NCBI RefSeq assembly: GCF_003119115.1
Contig: NZ_CP022364.1
Span: 768,501 to 832,500, forward strand
DNA length: 64,000 nucleotides
Origin: Azospirillum sp. TSH58
GTDB taxonomy: Bacteria; Pseudomonadota; Alphaproteobacteria; Azospirillales; Azospirillaceae
Direction: 5' to 3'
Below the pieces are notes generated by a model, which made no database searches, was not told the origin of the DNA, and saw only the letters and a program-made list of their open reading frames with translations. The first letter of the stretch is position 1; the number at the start of each line of letters is the position of its first letter. Of the stretch, positions 27,162-36,441 are shown in pieces. The position numbers and the translations under genes are program-made.

Positions 27162-27610
27162 GACGCATCACCTCCGGATTCTCTGGCGAGCGCCCTGCCG
27201 ACCGCCTGCCGCAGTTCGACGCGGAAGCGGGCGCGGGCCTTCTGCCACGCCGGCAGCAGGAAGGGCTGTGCCGGGGCGCCGGGGTGGTGGATCACGCCAC
27301 CGTCCGGCATGGGGATGTCGTGCGGGGCGGTCCCGAACTCGACAAGGTGGATGTGCCGCGACCGGCGCTTGCCCCAGCTCCCGACGCGGGCCTGCAAGCC
27401 GTCCTTCGACACGAACAGGCGGAACTTCCGCTGAAGTTCACCCGTCGCATAGGGATGCGAGCCAGGGACCGGCATGTTCCGGGATGCTTCCGCGTGGACC
27501 TCCGCCGCCGCCTTGGCGATCACGTCGGTGACGGCGGCGGTGATGACCGCGGGCAGGCGCCGCAGCTTGCGCCGCAGCCGGTTACCCCCGCGCACGGTCG
27601 ACCGGCTCAT
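27158..27610 (-). CDS. HK97 gp10-family tail component/neck protein
   Basis: 150 residues from ATG 27610, overlapping the upstream stop (ATGA). Basic N-terminus (RGGNRLRRKLRRLPAVITAAVTDVIAKAAAEVHAEA), then GELQRKFRLFVSKDGLQARVGSWGKRRSRHIHLVEFGTAPH with C-terminal PFLLPAWQKARARF, the standard HK97-gp10 pattern. Head-tail joining role. Confidence 0.88.
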   Translation of the reverse strand: MSRSTVRGGNRLRRKLRRLPAVITAAVTDVIAKAAAEVHAEASRNMPVPGSHPYATGELQRKFRLFVSKDGLQARVGSWGKRRSRHIHLVEFGTAPHDIPMPDGGVIHHPGAPAQPFLLPAWQKARARFRVELRQAVGRALARESGGDAS

Positions 27611-27945
27611 TGCGCCACTCCCGTTTCGGCGTCGATGGTCAGGAAGGGTTCGCGCCGCCCAGCATCGGCGATGGCCCGGATGTTGTGGGCCTTGCCCTGC
27701 CAGATCACGCGCATGGTGGTGTCGAGACCGAAGAGACGGCGAATCTTGAATCGGACCATGGTGGCGGCTTCGACCTGCTGGGCGGCGGCGCGTTCCTGCC
27801 CGCCGACCGGCCAAGCGTCGGCCCACACCCACGCGAAGTCGGTCCACCCCTGCGACCGTCCGCCGCCCTCGTCCTCGACCACGTCCGGACGCTGAATCGC
27901 GATGCGCTGATCCAGGTCCCCCGCGCCGGTCTTGCGTCCGGTCAT
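27607..27945 (-). CDS. Head closure (head-tail adaptor) protein
   Basis: 112 residues. DLDQRIAIQRPDVVEDEGGGRSQGWTDFAWVWADAWPVGGQE matches the SPP1 gp16-like phage head-tail joining family: a small beta-barrel with a conserved Arg-Ile strand and W-x(4)-W. It plugs the connector before tail attachment. Confidence 0.88.
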   Translation of the reverse strand: MTGRKTGAGDLDQRIAIQRPDVVEDEGGGRSQGWTDFAWVWADAWPVGGQERAAAQQVEAATMVRFKIRRLFGLDTTMRVIWQGKAHNIRAIADAGRREPFLTIDAETGVAQ

Positions 27946-27948
27946 CGG

Positions 27949-28530
27949 TCAGCCCTTGAACACATGCGGCGCCAGCAGGGCCGACACGCCCAGCGGAAGA
28001 TCGGAAGCGATGGTTCCGACGATTACTCCTTCGCGGTTCGCGTAGAGATGGCCGACGAGCAGCAGCACCGCCGCGATGATGTCGCCCGGCACATCGTCCG
28101 CCGATGCATAGCCGGCGGTGAAGGCCACCTTCACCCGCCCCACCCGGCTGGCTTCCGGCCACTCCCAGCGGGACACCGGGAGCACCAGCGCCATGTCGCC
28201 ATCCAGGATGGAGCGATAGGACGCCGCAGGGATCACCGTCTCTTCACCGTCCGCCGCCTCGTAAACGACGCTGCCCACCGCCTGCACGGGCGCGGTGGGC
28301 AGGTCGATGCCGGTCGCCGGCAGGTGGCCGAAGACCGACAGCAGCATGGGGCGCGGCAGGAAGCACCGCCGCGTGTGGTTCTCGGCCAGCCCGACCGCCG
28401 CCAGCAGATAGCCCCCGATCAGACCGTCTTCGTCGGGTCCATCGACGCGCAGGTGGGCCTTGACCCGGTCGAGCGGCACCAGCTCGCCGACCGGGCGCGA
28501 CACCTGCGTCAGTGCGGACAACATCATCAT
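27949..28530 (-). CDS. Head-tail connector protein (gp6/gp8-like adaptor)
   Basis: 193 residues. VPLDRVKAHLRVDGPDEDGLIGGYLLAAVGLAENHTRR at the N-terminus and GDIIAAVLLLVGHLYANREGV in the C-terminal helix are the connector signatures (phiE125 gp8 / HK97 gp6-like). Three ATG codons stand in a row at the start; GGAAGGG precedes the first. It binds the portal. Confidence 0.88.
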   Translation of the reverse strand: MMMLSALTQVSRPVGELVPLDRVKAHLRVDGPDEDGLIGGYLLAAVGLAENHTRRCFLPRPMLLSVFGHLPATGIDLPTAPVQAVGSVVYEAADGEETVIPAASYRSILDGDMALVLPVSRWEWPEASRVGRVKVAFTAGYASADDVPGDIIAAVLLLVGHLYANREGVIVGTIASDLPLGVSALLAPHVFKG

Positions 28531-28576
28531 AATTGCCCTTCCGGCGGGGCGGTCCGGGGACCGCCCCGCTCCGCCG

Positions 28577-29026
28577 TCAGCCGGGGACGATTTCCACGAC
28601 GGCTTCCGCCGCGTGGTCGCTGGCCTTGCCGTACCGCGGCGACAGGCCGAGCAGGACGGCGGACAGACCCGCGTCGGCGCCGGCCACGGTGAGGGTCAGG
28701 CGGACGAAGGCATAGCCGCCGTTCACGTCCAGATCGCTCGCCCGGAAGTCGAGGACGGCCGCCTTGTCCGAGACGGCCAGGGGCGTGATGGCCTTGCCGT
28801 CCACGTCCTTCGCCGCGCCCCCGGAATCGGTCTTGGCCTGCACCAGCTTGGCCGCGACGCTGGCGCCGCTGGCGAGCGTGCCAGCCTGAACGATGGCCTG
28901 ACCGACGGCGAGCTGCGCCATGCTGATCCAGCCGGTGGAGACCGAACCGGGGGCCTGCGTCTTCGGGGGGATGACGCCGACCGGCGCGACGTGCGCGGAC
29001 GGCGAAACGGTGCTGTTCACGGTCAT
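28577..29026 (-). CDS. Phage head-associated protein, unknown family
   Basis: 149 residues directly downstream of the major capsid gene. Beta-rich, with AVLDFRASDLDVNGGYAFVRLTLTVAGADAGLSAVLLGL near the C-terminus. No family recognised. A head decoration or stabilising protein would fit the position, but that is only positional inference. Confidence 0.6.
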   Translation of the reverse strand: MTVNSTVSPSAHVAPVGVIPPKTQAPGSVSTGWISMAQLAVGQAIVQAGTLASGASVAAKLVQAKTDSGGAAKDVDGKAITPLAVSDKAAVLDFRASDLDVNGGYAFVRLTLTVAGADAGLSAVLLGLSPRYGKASDHAAEAVVEIVPG

Positions 29027-29032
29027 GGTGGG

Positions 29033-30385
29033 TTACCCGCGGGTCTGGAGGGTGACGAAGTGCGACTTCGACGTGGTGCCCTTGGCGGGCTGCACCGGCT
29101 TGGACAGGTAGGGCTGCCCACCGACGCGGAAGGTCCAGCGGAACGCCTGGATGCCGTAGTCGAAGTACAGATGGATGGAGGTATCCATGCGGATGCCGCT
29201 GGCCCGCTTGGCGAGGTAGTAGCCCTTGGGCGAGACGAGCTGAAGGTCACCTTCGGTGCCCAGCGTCTCCGCGTGTTCGCTCCAGCGGATCGGCATGCCG
29301 AGCAGAAAGCCGCCGGGCGCCTCCTTCAGACCGGCCACCGGGGGCGTCCACATCAGGGTGTCGCCGATGCGAAGCGTGACGAGCTGGGGCACGATGTCCC
29401 GGTTCGCCATCCAGAACGGCGTGTCGTTCGGCTGCACCAGAAAGCGGGTGTACATGTCCAGCACGTTGTCCACCGTGATGGTCTTGGCGGCCTGCCCCGA
29501 CTTTTTATCAACGGTGATCTTGGCCGGGCTCTTCATCCAGCCCAGCGGCTTCTGCACGCCGTCGCCATAGATCACCGTGTCGCCCATCTTCCAGGAGATG
29601 GCGAGCGCGGCCTTGGTGGTCAGCCGGTTGGCGAGGCGCGGCGCGTCCTCCAGCAGGTCTTCGTCGGCCAGGACGAAGGCATACAGCGGCTCCAGCGGGA
29701 CGGAACGGGGGGCCGGCGGCGGCGCCTTGCTCTCCTCCATCTTCTTGCCTTCCGACCGCCAGCGGACCTGGATGCCGCCCGCGCCCCAGGGCGTGGATTC
29801 GTCGGCCAGCATCTTCACCTCACGGGCGGAGGTCGGTTCGGAATCCACCAGCGACGGAATGTCGTCCAGCTCGAAGACCATGTCCCAAATGCTGTCGCGG
29901 TAGGCCGGGGGGACCTGGAACCCTTCGTCGCTGCCGGACGCCCGCATGACGTTGGCCGGGTCCGACGCGGACGGCCCGAGCAGGCGGGGATCGACCACGA
30001 CGTTGCCGCCGCCCGGCGTCGCGGCGCGGACGGCCAGGGCGAAGTCGGCCAGATCGGCGAAGCCGTTGGTCCGGGCCGGGTCCGGCTCCGTGCTGCCGTA
30101 ACTGCCGGCGGGGCTCGGCTGCGGCGTGCCGGAGCTGGTGGCGCCGGGCAGCGGGGCGAAGGACCGCTCGCGGTCGAGCCGCTGTTCCTCGGCCTCGACA
30201 GCGGCCTGCGCCTCCGACACCTTGGCTTCCAGCGCGTCGATGTCGGCGTTCAGCTTCTTCAGCTCCGCCTCTTCGGCCTCCGTGCGTCCGGCCTTGGCCG
30301 CCAAGGCGTTGTAGGCGGACAGCTTCTGCCGGCCTTCGGCCTTGAGGTCCGAAACGGCCTGTCGCAGTTCCTTGATGTTGGGCAT
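29033..30385 (-). CDS. HK97-fold major capsid protein
   Basis: 450 residues. Residues 1-75 are a coiled-coil scaffolding (delta) domain (ELRQAVSDLKAEGRQKLSAY, AEEAELKKLNADIDALEAKV). The HK97 fold follows (ESTPWGAGGIQVRWRSEGKK, LYAFVLADEDLLEDAPRLANRLTTKA, GDTVIYGDGVQKPLGWM). The S49 protease upstream is expected to remove the delta domain during head maturation. Confidence 0.94.
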   Translation of the reverse strand: MPNIKELRQAVSDLKAEGRQKLSAYNALAAKAGRTEAEEAELKKLNADIDALEAKVSEAQAAVEAEEQRLDRERSFAPLPGATSSGTPQPSPAGSYGSTEPDPARTNGFADLADFALAVRAATPGGGNVVVDPRLLGPSASDPANVMRASGSDEGFQVPPAYRDSIWDMVFELDDIPSLVDSEPTSAREVKMLADESTPWGAGGIQVRWRSEGKKMEESKAPPPAPRSVPLEPLYAFVLADEDLLEDAPRLANRLTTKAALAISWKMGDTVIYGDGVQKPLGWMKSPAKITVDKKSGQAAKTITVDNVLDMYTRFLVQPNDTPFWMANRDIVPQLVTLRIGDTLMWTPPVAGLKEAPGGFLLGMPIRWSEHAETLGTEGDLQLVSPKGYYLAKRASGIRMDTSIHLYFDYGIQAFRWTFRVGGQPYLSKPVQPAKGTTSKSHFVTLQTRG

Positions 30386-30471
30386 TCGAGGGATCTCCCG
30401 ATGGCAAAGCGGTGGGGATCGCCGCCCCTGGATGGGACGGCGCCGGGCCGCGTGGTTGATGGGCGTGTGGG

Positions 30472-31413
30472 TTACGCGAAGGCGAGCGAGCGCCGGGATT
30501 GGCCGGACGGGCGGGCGTTGCGCATCCGGGCCAGGGTGTCTTCGAAGGTGGCGACGCGGTCGGCCATGCCCAGCCGCACCGCTTCCGCCGCGCCGACCAC
30601 GCGGCCTTCGCCGAAGCCGTTGCGCACGTCCGCCGGCTTCACGCCCCGGCCACGCGCCACGGCCTTCACGAACATGCCGTAGTAGTCGTTGACGCGGGCC
30701 TGCATGGCGGCCTGCGCCTCTTCGGTCAGGGGTTCATAGGGGTTGCCCTCGGCCTTGAACTTGCCGGCCTTGACCAGCGTCGCCTTGACCCCAGCGGCTT
30801 CCATCGCCTTCGAATACTCGACGTGCGCCGCATAGACGCCGATGGAACCGACCTCCCCGGAGGGCGTGACCACCAGTTCATCCACCTGCGCCCCGATCCA
30901 GTAGGCCGCCGACGCGCACACCGTGTCGGCAATTCCAACCAGGCGCTTTTGACCGCGGGCATCGAACAGCTCGCGCGCGGCCTCCTCCACAAGGTCCACG
31001 CTGCCGCCGGGTGAATCGATGTGAACGAGGATCGAGCCGACCTGTTCGTTCGACAGGGCTTCGCGGACGCGGGCGCGGAAGCGGTCCAAGGCGGCCATGC
31101 CGGACACGTCGGCGAACATGCCGGCGCGCGGCGTGATCACGCCTTGGAGCGGGATCACCGCCACGTCGCCGCTGCGGGCAGCCCCGACGCGGGCGGTTTC
31201 GGCGCTGATCTTGCCTTCGACCTCCGCCGCGATGCGGTCGCGGATTTCCGCTTTGGTCAGGCGGTTCCCGGCGGCGCGGAAGGCCACAAGGTCGGTGATC
31301 ACGGCCAGCATGCGCGGCGTGATCGCCCACGGCGTGTCGGCCACGGCGCGGACGATGTGGGCATAGTGAAGCTCCATCGCGTCGGGCGCGATGGGGACGG
31401 AGCGTTCGGGCAT
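30472..31413 (-). CDS. Prohead protease, S49 (SppA/ClpP-fold) family
   Basis: 313 residues from ATG 31413, preceded by TAGGAGC on the minus strand; the frame extends upstream but overlaps the portal gene. VAVIPLQGVITPRAG and SILVHIDSPGGSVDLVEEAARE are family hallmarks. CASAAYWIGAQ holds the probable nucleophile Ser, and KAGKFKAEGNPYEPLT the Lys region of the Ser-Lys dyad. The terminase-portal-protease-capsid order is canonical for head maturation proteases. Confidence 0.92.
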   Translation of the reverse strand: MPERSVPIAPDAMELHYAHIVRAVADTPWAITPRMLAVITDLVAFRAAGNRLTKAEIRDRIAAEVEGKISAETARVGAARSGDVAVIPLQGVITPRAGMFADVSGMAALDRFRARVREALSNEQVGSILVHIDSPGGSVDLVEEAARELFDARGQKRLVGIADTVCASAAYWIGAQVDELVVTPSGEVGSIGVYAAHVEYSKAMEAAGVKATLVKAGKFKAEGNPYEPLTEEAQAAMQARVNDYYGMFVKAVARGRGVKPADVRNGFGEGRVVGAAEAVRLGMADRVATFEDTLARMRNARPSGQSRRSLAFA

Positions 31414-31426
31414 GGGGACGGGGCTC

Positions 31427-32713
31427 CTACTGCGGCAGCGAAACGGTAAGGCCCAGGTCTTCGGGCAGGACGGCCCGCGGCGCGTGGGCCGCGGGGGGCT
31501 TGGACCCGGCCGGCGCCATGTTGAGCGGCTGGAGGTAATCGTCACCGTTCGGGATCGGGTTCATGTTCTCCATCCGCCGAATGTCGTTGATGGACAACCA
31601 CCCGCCCTGCCGCCCCTGGAAGAACGCCTTGTAGCGGGATTCCAGATCGCCGCGCAGCAGGCCGGCGACGTTGAATTCCGCGAAGTAGACGTCCGGCCGC
31701 AGGATCAGGTCGGCGTTGATCTTGCGTTCCCACAGCACCAGAATCGGCAGGATGGTGTCGGTAACGAACTCGATGGCCTGTTGCTCGATGTTGTTGTTCG
31801 TCGCCTTGCCGAGAATGCCGACCTTGTGCTGCGGCACGCGCCAGATGCGGGCCAGTTCCTCGTTCAGGGCGTTGCGGGTTTCCAGAAACTGGCCCTTCTG
31901 GTTGTCGAGCTGGGCGCGGTTGTACTTGATGCCGTGTTCCAGCATCGCGTCCTTGTGCTGGTTCGATCCCGTCCGCGCCCGCCGCCACGCCGACAGCCAG
32001 TTGTCACGGTCCACCGTGGCCTTGAAGGTGCCGGGCGGCGCCTCCAGCAGGCCGCCGGACTGGCCGTCGTTCTTGAAGAATCGAGCCCCGTAGGCATGCA
32101 CGGCCAGGGCCGCGCCGATGATGTTGCCGCTGGTCTTGGTGACCGGCACCCCGGTCAGGCCATCGGCGGAGAAGGGCAGCGCCCGCAGGTGCAGCATCTC
32201 GGACGCGTGAAGGGTTTTCCGCTGGCCGGTGCGAAGGTCGATGACATCGTACCAGACCTCTCCGGTGCTGCGGTTCCAGCGCGGCGTGACGCAGCTCGGA
32301 TGATGCGGCACGAGCTGATCGACCGCGCCGCGGGGGCCGGGTACGATTTCCGCATAGGCGTTGCGGTACCACGCCAGCCACCACGTCATCTGGCCGAAGA
32401 ACTCCCAGGAGGTCTGGAACCCGTTGGGGCGGAAGGCGAACAGATCGGCCAGGGGATGCCCGTCCGCCTCCTCCCGCCCACCGTTCGGCAGGCGCCGGAA
32501 GACCTTGATCGGCAGCGAGCAGACCGTTTCCGACAGCACCTTTTCGCAGTCGAGAACGACGGGCAGTTGCAGCGCCGCGTCGGTGGTGACCAGCATGCCG
32601 GAGGTCGCCGTAACGGCGCCGTCCAACGACGAATACCAATAGTCGTCCGCCGGGTCGCGCGGGCGTTCTTCCTGCTGCCCGTCCTGCCCGAACATGCGTT
32701 GCAGCCAGCTCAT
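31427..32713 (-). CDS. HK97-family portal protein
   Basis: 428 residues. LQLPVVLDCEKVLSETVCSLPIKVFRR, the long helix segment ARIWRVPQHKVGILGKATNNNIEQQAIEFVTDTILPILVLWE and AGLLRGDLESRYKAFFQGRQGGWLSINDIRRMENMNP are diagnostic for HK97-like portals. The dodecameric ring forms the DNA entry vertex. Its start overlaps the terminase stop by 4 bp. Confidence 0.95.
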   Translation of the reverse strand: MSWLQRMFGQDGQQEERPRDPADDYWYSSLDGAVTATSGMLVTTDAALQLPVVLDCEKVLSETVCSLPIKVFRRLPNGGREEADGHPLADLFAFRPNGFQTSWEFFGQMTWWLAWYRNAYAEIVPGPRGAVDQLVPHHPSCVTPRWNRSTGEVWYDVIDLRTGQRKTLHASEMLHLRALPFSADGLTGVPVTKTSGNIIGAALAVHAYGARFFKNDGQSGGLLEAPPGTFKATVDRDNWLSAWRRARTGSNQHKDAMLEHGIKYNRAQLDNQKGQFLETRNALNEELARIWRVPQHKVGILGKATNNNIEQQAIEFVTDTILPILVLWERKINADLILRPDVYFAEFNVAGLLRGDLESRYKAFFQGRQGGWLSINDIRRMENMNPIPNGDDYLQPLNMAPAGSKPPAAHAPRAVLPEDLGLTVSLPQ

Positions 32714-34383
32714 GCCGTGGGCACCTCATAGTCTTCGGGGACTTCGATCCCGCCGCCGCCCGGCTCCGCCACCATCGCGCGGCCAACGGCCATGGTGCCG
32801 GCCACGATGCCGTCGATGCGCTTGGGCGTTCCCCGGCGGTCGGGCTTCACAGGAGCGATGTTGTCGCGCCCATCGGTGTCGTAGGCGACGCACGTCGCCA
32901 TCCAGCGGGCCACCGGGTTGCCGCCGTGGTTGAGGTCGCCCGCGATGATCAGGCGTTCGAACTCCTTCGACGGGGCAGACATGGAGGCGTAGCCCTGCCC
33001 GAAGGGCACCATGGTCACGCCGTCGTTGGTCAGTTGGGTGGTGATCTGGCTGGAGTTCCAGCGGTCAATCGCCAACTCCTTCAGGTCCACCATCTCGGTG
33101 ATCGGCGTCCAGGCGCCGAGCTGCGCGGCGCCTTCGCCCTGCCCGGTGATTTCCGCCCGGATCACGTCGTAATCGACCGTGTTTCCTTCGGTCTGGCAAA
33201 TCCAGCCCTCCGTGATCCACTTGGCGAAGTCTACGCGGTCGCGCTTGCACCGCTCCCGCAGGTCCCGGTCGGACGACACCGGCAGCCAGAAGCGCCACCA
33301 CACGTCATAGCCGGCCCCGTCCAGCTTGGGCGAGACGAGGCACAGGGCGGTCAGGTCGGTGGTGGTGGACAGGTCGAGGCCACCCCAGCACGGACGGCCC
33401 GCCAGATCGGCCAGCGTCACGGGCGTGACGCGGCAGGCATCCCACTTGTCCATCGGCAGGCCGGTGGTGATGACCTGATCGACCCACAGGTTCAGATGGA
33501 AGCGCTTGAAGTCGGCTTCCTTGCGCAGCTTGCCCTGTGCGTTGGCGCATTCCGTCGTCAGGAAGTCGGCCTTGACCGACACGCCATAGCCGGGGTTCGC
33601 CTTCGCCCAGGTGGCCGGGTCGGTCCAATCGTCCTCCGGATCGGCAGCGAAGATGACCGGCAGGAAGGTGGGGTCGATCACCTCGCCCTTGAGGATCGCC
33701 ACCGCCCGTTCGTGCACTTCCCAGCCGTAGCCCTTGCCATACTCCCCGGCGGTCGTGGTGTAGACCTCCAACGGTTGGCGGCGGGCGATGGCGCCCTTGT
33801 GCACCACATCCTGAAGGTCGCCGGACGGCCATTCGTGGATTTCATCGTAGATGCCGCCGGACGGGCTGAACCCGTGCTTGCTCCCCGGCTTCGCCGACAG
33901 CGGCTTGAAGCTGGCGGCCAGCTCGGGGCAGTACAGGGACGTCTTGTAGACCTCCACCGCCTGCATCAGCTCCTCACACAGGCCGACCATGACGCTGGCC
34001 TTGTTGAAGACGATCTTGGCCTGATCCTTGTCCACCGCGGCGGAATAAACCTGACCGCCGAACTCGCCATCCCCGATCAGCATCAGGATGGACAGGCCGG
34101 CGGCAAACTCCGTCTTGCCGTTCTTGCGGGGCACTTCCAGGTACAGTTCCCGGATCAGCCGCGTTCCGTCCGCCCGCTTCCAGCCGAACACGGTGCGGAC
34201 GATCTTCGCCTGCCACGGCGCGAGGTGGAACGGCTGGCCCCACCACTGCGCTTCCGTGTGGCGCAGATAGGTGGGGAAGAACGCCACCGCGGCTTCCGCC
34301 GCCGCATGGTCGTACCAAGCGCCATACTGCTCCCCGCCGACCGGCATCGGGGGAGCGTCGATGGGCAGACCGGTGTCGGTCAC
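32710..34383 (-). CDS. Terminase large subunit (HK97-like)
   Basis: 557 residues. The N-terminal ATPase has Walker A PRKNGKT at 85-91 and Walker B GIYDE ending at residue 181. The C-terminal RNase H-like nuclease begins with WGGLDLSTTTDLTALC near 330 and continues to TNDGVTMVPFGQGYASMSAPSKEFERLI. It powers DNA packaging and cuts the concatemer. Confidence 0.95.
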   Translation of the reverse strand: MTDTGLPIDAPPMPVGGEQYGAWYDHAAAEAAVAFFPTYLRHTEAQWWGQPFHLAPWQAKIVRTVFGWKRADGTRLIRELYLEVPRKNGKTEFAAGLSILMLIGDGEFGGQVYSAAVDKDQAKIVFNKASVMVGLCEELMQAVEVYKTSLYCPELAASFKPLSAKPGSKHGFSPSGGIYDEIHEWPSGDLQDVVHKGAIARRQPLEVYTTTAGEYGKGYGWEVHERAVAILKGEVIDPTFLPVIFAADPEDDWTDPATWAKANPGYGVSVKADFLTTECANAQGKLRKEADFKRFHLNLWVDQVITTGLPMDKWDACRVTPVTLADLAGRPCWGGLDLSTTTDLTALCLVSPKLDGAGYDVWWRFWLPVSSDRDLRERCKRDRVDFAKWITEGWICQTEGNTVDYDVIRAEITGQGEGAAQLGAWTPITEMVDLKELAIDRWNSSQITTQLTNDGVTMVPFGQGYASMSAPSKEFERLIIAGDLNHGGNPVARWMATCVAYDTDGRDNIAPVKPDRRGTPKRIDGIVAGTMAVGRAMVAEPGGGGIEVPEDYEVPTA

Positions 34384-34384
34384 G

Positions 34385-34954
34385 TCAGTTCAGGTGCCGG
34401 CGGTTCAGCAGGCCCACCGGAGACGCGGCGGGGGCTGGCGGGATGGTCGGCGCGTCGGGCGACGGGGCGGACTGCTGCGCCGCGTCGTCACCGAACAGGC
34501 CGGGCTGCTGCGGCAGCGGCGGCGCCATGGACAGGCGCTGCAAGAGCTGCTGGCGCGCGGACGGCGACAAGCCGAAGCGGTCCTCCAGCGATTCCAGGCG
34601 GGATTCGAGACGGTCACGGACGAGGAAGGCGGGCCGCACGCGCTCCAGCTCGCCGTGTGCGCTTTTGCTGGTGTAGGTTTCGCCGTTCTTGCGCAGGTCT
34701 TTGGTCAGCGCTCCCCAACGGGCCAGATGCTCGCAGTAGCGGGAGAACGCGCCGAAATCGGTGCTTCGCAGCAGCTTCATGCGGGCGAGCTCGGGCGCCA
34801 GTTCCTCCCAGATGCGGCGCGCGGCGACAGGCAGACCCTTCGGGGCTGACGCCTTCAGACCCGGCACATCGTGCGCGGCGGTGGACAAGGGGCGGTGCCC
34901 AGGGTTGCCCTGCGCCTCCCTCACCTCCGCCGGTTTCGGCTTGCGGCCCTTCAT
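34385..34954 (-). CDS. Terminase small subunit, P27 family
   Basis: 189 residues. MKGRKPKPAEVREAQGNPGHRPL and PVAARRIWEELAPELARMKLLRSTDFGAFSRYCEHLARW are the P27-type small terminase signature. DNA recognition for packaging. ATG 34954 follows AGAGGTTAG. First gene of the head module; the 93-bp gap upstream is AT-rich with a TTGGC/GCCAA repeat and may hold its promoter. Confidence 0.9.
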   Translation of the reverse strand: MKGRKPKPAEVREAQGNPGHRPLSTAAHDVPGLKASAPKGLPVAARRIWEELAPELARMKLLRSTDFGAFSRYCEHLARWGALTKDLRKNGETYTSKSAHGELERVRPAFLVRDRLESRLESLEDRFGLSPSARQQLLQRLSMAPPLPQQPGLFGDDAAQQSAPSPDAPTIPPAPAASPVGLLNRRHLN

Positions 34955-35047
34955 CGTCTAACCTCTTGGCTAAAAAAAGTTTTGCCAATTTCGCGCGCAC
35001 AAAAATTCGTCTGAGGCACCGGTCCCAGGGGCGAAAGGCCCCAGGGA

Positions 35048-35443
35048 TCAGACACCCCCTACCCCTCGGCTGGACCGGGCGGCGGCGCGGCGTTCCTCGC
35101 TCTGCTTCCGGCCGTCGTGGCAGGGCTTGCAGAGGCTTTGCGTGTTCGCACCGTCGAAGAACAGCGCCCGGTCGCCACGGTGCGGCACGACGTGGTCGCA
35201 GATCGTGGCCGCCTCAACCCGCCCGTCTGCCGCGCACATGCGGCACAGCGGCTCGACCGACAGGCGCCACGCGCGCAGCTTCAGCCACGCCGCCGTCTTG
35301 TACCAAGCGCGCCACGGCTGAGAGGCCCGGCGGGCATGGTCGTGCTGCTGGCGGTGCTGCTGGGCGTGGGCGTCGCAGAACCGGCCATCGGTCAGGTGAC
35401 CGCAGCCGACAGCGGCGCAGGGTTTCTTGGGTTTCCAGGGCAT
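35048..35443 (-). CDS. HNH endonuclease (phage packaging type)
   Basis: 131 residues. CxxH-type zinc ligands C9, C14, C23, H26, then the HNH core ICDHVVPHRGD ... GANTQSLCKPCHDGRK. Location just before the small terminase is typical of HNH proteins that assist terminase in cos phages (HK97 gp74 type). Confidence 0.88.
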   Translation of the reverse strand: MPWKPKKPCAAVGCGHLTDGRFCDAHAQQHRQQHDHARRASQPWRAWYKTAAWLKLRAWRLSVEPLCRMCAADGRVEAATICDHVVPHRGDRALFFDGANTQSLCKPCHDGRKQSEERRAAARSSRGVGGV

Positions 35444-35545
35444 GGCAGAGAAGGGGCCGGAAAGCGAAGCGCCCGGTCGGAGTTACCTCCGCCGGGCGCA
35501 TTCATCCAACCTAGGTAATATTGGTCGCAAACCCCCCCGCGTCCG

Positions 35546-36124
35546 TCAAGAGGGAATTTTCAGAACACCAAGACAGAATGTTTCAGCATAGGCGCGAAGC
35601 TGGCGCAGCACCTCGTCACGGACCCGGTCATTCCGAAGCCCAAGACGCTGATCCAACGCCGTCGCCGACACCTCGCCCATGATCACCCGCACCACGACAA
35701 GGTCCACGAACATGGAGCCCCGACGCCCATGCAGCGTTCCAGCAGCCTTGTCCGCCCGCAGGGTCCGCCGCCACTGCTCAACCCGCACGGCAGCCGGCGC
35801 ACAGACCACACCACCGACCGGGGCGAGCGGCGGAGAGGTGCGGTTTCCACCGTCCACCACCAAGGCCGAAGGATCGACCGCCCGCAGACCCGACGCCGAC
35901 GCCACGACCTCCAGCGACAGCCCACGGGCGATGTCCACCGCCGCCATCACCTGCGCCGTGGTCATCCGCCCGCGGGCATACATCAGCGCCACCCACCCCT
36001 TGCCGTGCAGCACCCCCGGCACCGCCGGGTCGCCGCGGTCGGGCAGGGTCAGCCACCGCCCCGTGACCAGCGCATCGTCGGTATCGTCCGCGCCACGCCC
36101 CAACACCACCGATCCACCATCCAT
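35546..36124 (-). CDS. Hypothetical phage protein
   Basis: 192 residues from an internal ATG at 36124 (MDGGSVVLGRGADD); the frame continues upstream but with antisense-like composition. The C-terminal 60 residues (LVVVRVIMGEVSATALDQRLGLRNDRVRDEVLRQLRAYAETFC) look like a helix-turn-helix with two recognition-type helices, so DNA binding (for example late gene regulation) is possible. No family recognised; the start is uncertain. Confidence 0.55.
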   Translation of the reverse strand: MDGGSVVLGRGADDTDDALVTGRWLTLPDRGDPAVPGVLHGKGWVALMYARGRMTTAQVMAAVDIARGLSLEVVASASGLRAVDPSALVVDGGNRTSPPLAPVGGVVCAPAAVRVEQWRRTLRADKAAGTLHGRRGSMFVDLVVVRVIMGEVSATALDQRLGLRNDRVRDEVLRQLRAYAETFCLGVLKIPS

Positions 36125-36441
36125 CGTCGCCACCCCGTTCACATCAAGACCCGACCGACCGGCACCACGCCCTAGAGTGCTCCCTGACACCTCAGAGCCC
36201 TCCCTACCTAACTCATTGAAAATACTTATGAAGGAGAGGATAGGGAGAAGAGGGAAGACAAATGGGCCGTCATGCGCACGCCCGCACATGGCCGCGCGCC
36301 CGCCCGCACGCGCACATGAGGCCAACCCCGAAAAAGCGCTCCCTGTCCTCCAAGTCCTCTCTAAGCCCAGCATTTCCGCCCCTTTCCCCCAGGGAGGGGG
36401 TACGAACCACCGCTCCCTGATGGCCCGACTTCTCCCTGCGG
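36125..36441. other. Gene-free stretch with GCTCCCTG repeats beside the helicase gene
   Basis: 317 bp with lower GC in the middle (36205-36265). GCTCCCTG occurs at 36179, 36338 and 36412, and related CTCCCT/CCCTCC runs lie between. Iteron-like or regulatory. No convincing gene on either strand. Confidence 0.4.

Noticed and set aside
10600..35443. Gene transfer agent rather than a phage
   Set aside because: The 3TM holin and head genes recall GTAs, but a giant tape measure, serine integrase, att sites, cI/cro switch and replication genes indicate a true temperate phage.
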